From assembly GCA_937891045.1 (NCBI GenBank), contig CALBEV010000003.1, forward strand, positions 1 through 7,171: a stretch of 7,171 nucleotides of DNA, written 5' to 3'. This DNA is from an uncultured Burkholderiales bacterium (GTDB lineage Bacteria; Pseudomonadota; Gammaproteobacteria; Burkholderiales; Burkholderiaceae). Numbering within the stretch: position 1 is the stretch's first letter; every line of letters starts with the position of its first letter. The notes below the pieces were generated by a model that was not told the origin of the DNA, made no database searches, and saw only the letters and a list, made by a program, of their open reading frames with translations. Below, piece by piece: positions 5,182 through 7,171 of the stretch. The translations under genes and the position numbers were made by a program.

Positions 5182-5757
5182 TCATTGAGGGAAAGGCGCA
5201 ATACCCGGTGCGGCGTTGTCTGGCAGTTCGCGGCGCGTGGTGTTCATCACCATGGCCAGCAAGCTGTAGTAGCCGCAGTGCGCCGTCATGTCGATGACGC
5301 CTTGGTCGCCAAACATCTTTTGTGCAGTTGCCCAGGTCACATCGCTCACCGACTGGTTGTGCAGCAGCTCCTGCAAGAAGTCGTACACCACGGTTTCTTC
5401 GGCCGTCATGTTCGGCGGGCGGCGGCCTTCGGCAATCGCGTTGCAGGTCTCTTCGCTCACGCCGGCTTTCATGGCGATCGGTTTGTGGATGTGCCACTCC
5501 ACCGGCTGTGACCAGTGCCGCGCCACCACCAGCACCGCAAATTCCGAGTTGTGCAAACCCACGGTGTTGTCGTAACGCAGGTATTCCCCCACTTTTTGCA
5601 GGCGGCGCATCAGCTCGGGGCTGCGCATCAAGGGCACAAAGGGGCCAGAGAGTTTGCCTCTGGGCCCGCTGACCAGTTCGTCGACTGCGGCACGTTGGGC
5701 ATCGGTCATGTGTTCGCGTGACATTTCGGGCAGGCGGTCGGTTTTGCTGGGGTTCAT
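5182..5757 (-). CDS. Carboxymuconolactone decarboxylase (CMD) family protein
   Basis: A 191-residue cytosolic all-helical protein of the CMD/AhpD superfamily. The recognisable core is LRYDNTVGLHNSEFAVLVVARHWSQP (60-85) followed by VEWHIHKPIAMKAGVSEE (86-103), the position of the family's E-x-x-H active-site helix. The CxxC redox pair of AhpD is absent (EWHIH at 87-91 instead), so it is not a peroxidase-type AhpD. It resembles gamma-CMD-like members, but true decarboxylase activity cannot be claimed. The C-terminal half (VVYDFLQELL, GVIDMTAHCGYYSLLAMVMN) fits the usual second helical bundle. AAGAGG (plus-strand 5769-5764) lies 6 nt before the ATG and supports the start. It is convergent with the cupin operon and 62 nt downstream of the substrate-binding-domain gene, so it could share that transcript. 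Its pathway is unknown. Confidence 0.88.
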   Translation of the reverse strand: MNPSKTDRLPEMSREHMTDAQRAAVDELVSGPRGKLSGPFVPLMRSPELMRRLQKVGEYLRYDNTVGLHNSEFAVLVVARHWSQPVEWHIHKPIAMKAGVSEETCNAIAEGRRPPNMTAEETVVYDFLQELLHNQSVSDVTWATAQKMFGDQGVIDMTAHCGYYSLLAMVMNTTRRELPDNAAPGIAPFPQ

Positions 5758-5819
5758 TGGTGGCCTCTTGGCGATGGTTTAAATGGCAAACCGCAATTTA
5801 TCACCCGCTCAGGCCCGCC

Positions 5820-6572
5820 TCAGTCGTGTGCGGGATAGCCCGGTGGTGCAACAGCTGCGCCCTGAATCTGGTGGCGCACAAAGGCATCGGCCACCCAACC
5901 TGAGCGCTTGGCTTCTTCCACAAACGCATTCAGGCATTGGCGTGCCTGCTCGCTGCGTTGGGCGGGCATGCCCATGGCTTGGTGGATGACCATGAAGCGT
6001 CCAGGCAGCAGGCGCACGCCGCCCAAGCGCTGAGCATCGGCCTGCAGTTGTTGCTTCACGCCTGCGGCCACTTCGAGTTGCTGCGTCATGAATACGTCGA
6101 CCACGGCGGGCGAGCTGGGCGCACGCACGATGGGGGCGTGTTTCAGGTGGCGCGTCAAAAACAAGTCGTAGGCGCTGCCCGCGCCGACCGTCACGCGGTG
6201 ACTGGCGTGGTCCACCTTGTCATTGCTTTGCAGTGGCGAGTCGTTGCGCACCATGTAGGCCCCTTCGATTTGCACATAGGGCGGTGAAAAATGCAGGCCT
6301 TCGCCGCGCACCGGGTCGATGGCAAAAAAGCCAACGTCGGCCTCGTCGGCGCGCACACACTGCACCGATTCGTCGGCCTTTTTGAAGATGCACCATTCAA
6401 TCCCGATCCCCAACTGTGCGGCCAACAGGCGTGACAAATCGGCAGAGATGCCCGAGGGCTCACCCGCCGCATCGAGTCCGGCGAGCACCGGGTTGCCCAG
6501 GTTGATGGCCACGCGCAGTGGACCGTGAGGCGCAACAAGGGAAGCCAAAGACGGGGCGGATGGCGTGTTCAT
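5820..6572 (-). CDS. Substrate-binding-domain protein (SBP_bac_3 type) without signal peptide
   Basis: From the ATG at 6572 this is a 250-residue protein with the fold signatures of the amino-acid ABC transporter receptor family: GPLRVAINLGNPVLAG (17-32), GEPSGISADLSRLLAAQLGI (37-56), EADVGFFAIDPVRGEGLHFSPPYV (77-100) and VTVGAGSAYDLFLTRHL (127-143). These receptors are normally periplasmic, yet nothing hydrophobic precedes the domain (MNTPSAPSLASLVAPHG), so it looks cytosolic. An in-frame TTG at 6584 would add only MKKP and still no signal peptide. Neither start has a strong Shine-Dalgarno. Similar signal-less versions are common in Burkholderiales and seem to be a distinct family. No permease or ATPase gene is adjacent, so classical ABC uptake is doubtful. 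Cytosolic ligand sensing or an enzymatic role are possibilities. The neighbours on the same strand are a HAD-type gene upstream and the CMD-family gene downstream. Confidence 0.85.
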   Translation of the reverse strand: MNTPSAPSLASLVAPHGPLRVAINLGNPVLAGLDAAGEPSGISADLSRLLAAQLGIGIEWCIFKKADESVQCVRADEADVGFFAIDPVRGEGLHFSPPYVQIEGAYMVRNDSPLQSNDKVDHASHRVTVGAGSAYDLFLTRHLKHAPIVRAPSSPAVVDVFMTQQLEVAAGVKQQLQADAQRLGGVRLLPGRFMVIHQAMGMPAQRSEQARQCLNAFVEEAKRSGWVADAFVRHQIQGAAVAPPGYPAHD

Positions 6573-6609
6573 GGGTTTTTTCAAAGGTCAGCTCAAAGAC
6601 TGCTATTTT

Positions 6610-6644
6610 AAAAAACCCAGCCGTGCAAGCTGCTTACAAGCAGC
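6610..6644 (-). terminator. Possible intrinsic terminator after the HAD-type gene
   Basis: On the minus strand, 15 nt after the TAA, a perfect stem GCTGCT/AGCAGC (plus-strand 6629-6634 and 6639-6644) with a 4-nt loop is followed, after a gap of 13 nt, by TTTTTT (6615-6610). An outer AACC/GGTT pairing could bring the T-run next to a longer stem. The gap makes it a weaker candidate than the 5134-5159 hairpin. Confidence 0.4.
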
Positions 6645-6659
6645 GGTTTGATTGGCGCT

Positions 6660-7171
6660 TTAACTCAAAACTTTCAGCACTTCGCTCAAGTCGCGGCCCC
6701 TGTGCTGCGGCGCTGGGCCAATGGCCTCGGGCGGCAGGCCTTGGCGGTTGATCCACAGGGTGGTGAAGCCAAACCAAGTGGCGCCCAGCGCGTCCCAGGC
6801 GTTGCTTGACACAAACAAGACATCAGCGGGTGCCAAGCCAAAGTGGTCCAGCACCAGTTGGTAGCTGGTGGGCGTGGTCTTGAACTGGCGCACGCTGTCC
6901 ACCGACAGCACCGCATCGAGCCACTCGCTCATGCCTGCGCTGTGCACAGCCGACTGCAGCATCTCGGGGCTGCCGTTCGACAAAATCGCTGTGGCCACGT
7001 CGCGCTGACGCAGTGCCTGCAGCACGCCCAGGTTTTCCGGAAAGGCCGTGAGTTGGGCGTATTGCGCCATCAGCGCGTCCTCGTTCGCGATGCTGTGCAC
7101 CAGACCCAAACGCGCCAGCGCGTAGCGCAGCGATGCGCGCGTGATGTCCCAAAACGACTGGTAATGCTTGC
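6660..7171 (-). CDS. Type II haloacid dehalogenase family protein (5' end missing)
   Basis: The frame runs off the right edge, so the true start lies beyond 7171. The visible part begins KHYQSFWDITRASLRYAL, typical of the cap region of type II HADs, and ends at a TAA (6662-6660). Motif residues of L-2-haloacid dehalogenase are present with the same spacing as Ser118, Asn119, Lys151, Tyr157, Ser175, Asn177 and Asp180 of L-DEX: ILSNGSPEML, then KTTPTSY 33 residues after the Ser, then SSNAWD. The nucleophilic Asp would lie about 44 residues outside the window. Family members hydrolyse the C-halogen bond of 2-haloacids, giving 2-hydroxyacids, though some have other small phosphate or halide substrates. 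An internal TTG at 7109 is not a start because conserved sequence continues upstream. A substrate-binding-domain gene follows downstream on the same strand after about 75-87 nt. Confidence 0.88.
   Translation of the reverse strand, partial: KHYQSFWDITRASLRYALARLGLVHSIANEDALMAQYAQLTAFPENLGVLQALRQRDVATAILSNGSPEMLQSAVHSAGMSEWLDAVLSVDSVRQFKTTPTSYQLVLDHFGLAPADVLFVSSNAWDALGATWFGFTTLWINRQGLPPEAIGPAPQHRGRDLSEVLKVLS

Noticed and set aside
5061..5511. Plus-strand open frames across the REPIN-like region and opposite the CMD-family gene
   Set aside because: They begin within repeat hairpins and continue as antisense of a recognisable CMD-family protein.
5776..5792. Inverted repeat GGTTT-N7-AAACC between the CMD-family and receptor genes
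   Set aside because: The 5-bp stem has no T-tract on either strand and could easily be chance in a 62-nt gap.

Overview
The window looks like chromosomal DNA of a betaproteobacterium, most likely Burkholderiales and probably Comamonadaceae. Supporting this are the high-GC coding sequence, a Bug/TctC-type tripartite tricarboxylate transporter (TTT) solute-binding protein, and a signal-peptide-less substrate-binding-domain protein of a kind frequent in that order. Genus is not determinable by eye. There are no rRNA, tRNA, CRISPR, phage or insertion-sequence genes.

Layout. At the extreme left edge (about 1-41, minus strand) there may be the first codons of a divergently transcribed IclR-type regulator. 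The intergenic stretch to 276 holds a 6-bp-arm inverted repeat (102-120) and a good sigma70-like promoter (167-195). From 277 to 4980 runs a tightly packed plus-strand operon of five genes: Bug-type periplasmic solute-binding protein, PuuE/allantoinase-like 'polysaccharide deacetylase', amidase-signature amidase, alpha/beta-hydrolase, and a small cupin. Junctions are a 1-nt overlap, 3 nt, 3 nt and 25 nt. The three middle enzymes lie in one reading frame separated only by TGA-NNN-ATG. Between 4981 and 5181 is a non-coding convergent region. It contains two inverted REP-like units (a REPIN-like structure, 5043-5135) and a bidirectional intrinsic terminator (5134-5159). On the minus strand, read right to left, follow a type II haloacid dehalogenase (5' end cut by the window edge at 7171), a cytosolic-looking amino-acid-type substrate-binding-domain protein (ATG at 6572), and a carboxymuconolactone decarboxylase (CMD) family protein (5182-5757).

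How the genes may work together. The plus-strand operon reads as an uptake-and-hydrolysis module. The Bug protein would capture a small, probably carboxylated substrate in the periplasm. The PuuE-like enzyme would open a cyclic ureide, imide or lactam. The amidase would cleave the resulting linear amide. The alpha/beta-hydrolase and cupin would process the product. The substrate is not identifiable from sequence, and no TctA/TctB membrane components lie in the window. This pathway is inferred from families and gene order, not demonstrated. It is the best candidate here for an undescribed system. The REPIN-like element is the most notable non-coding structure.
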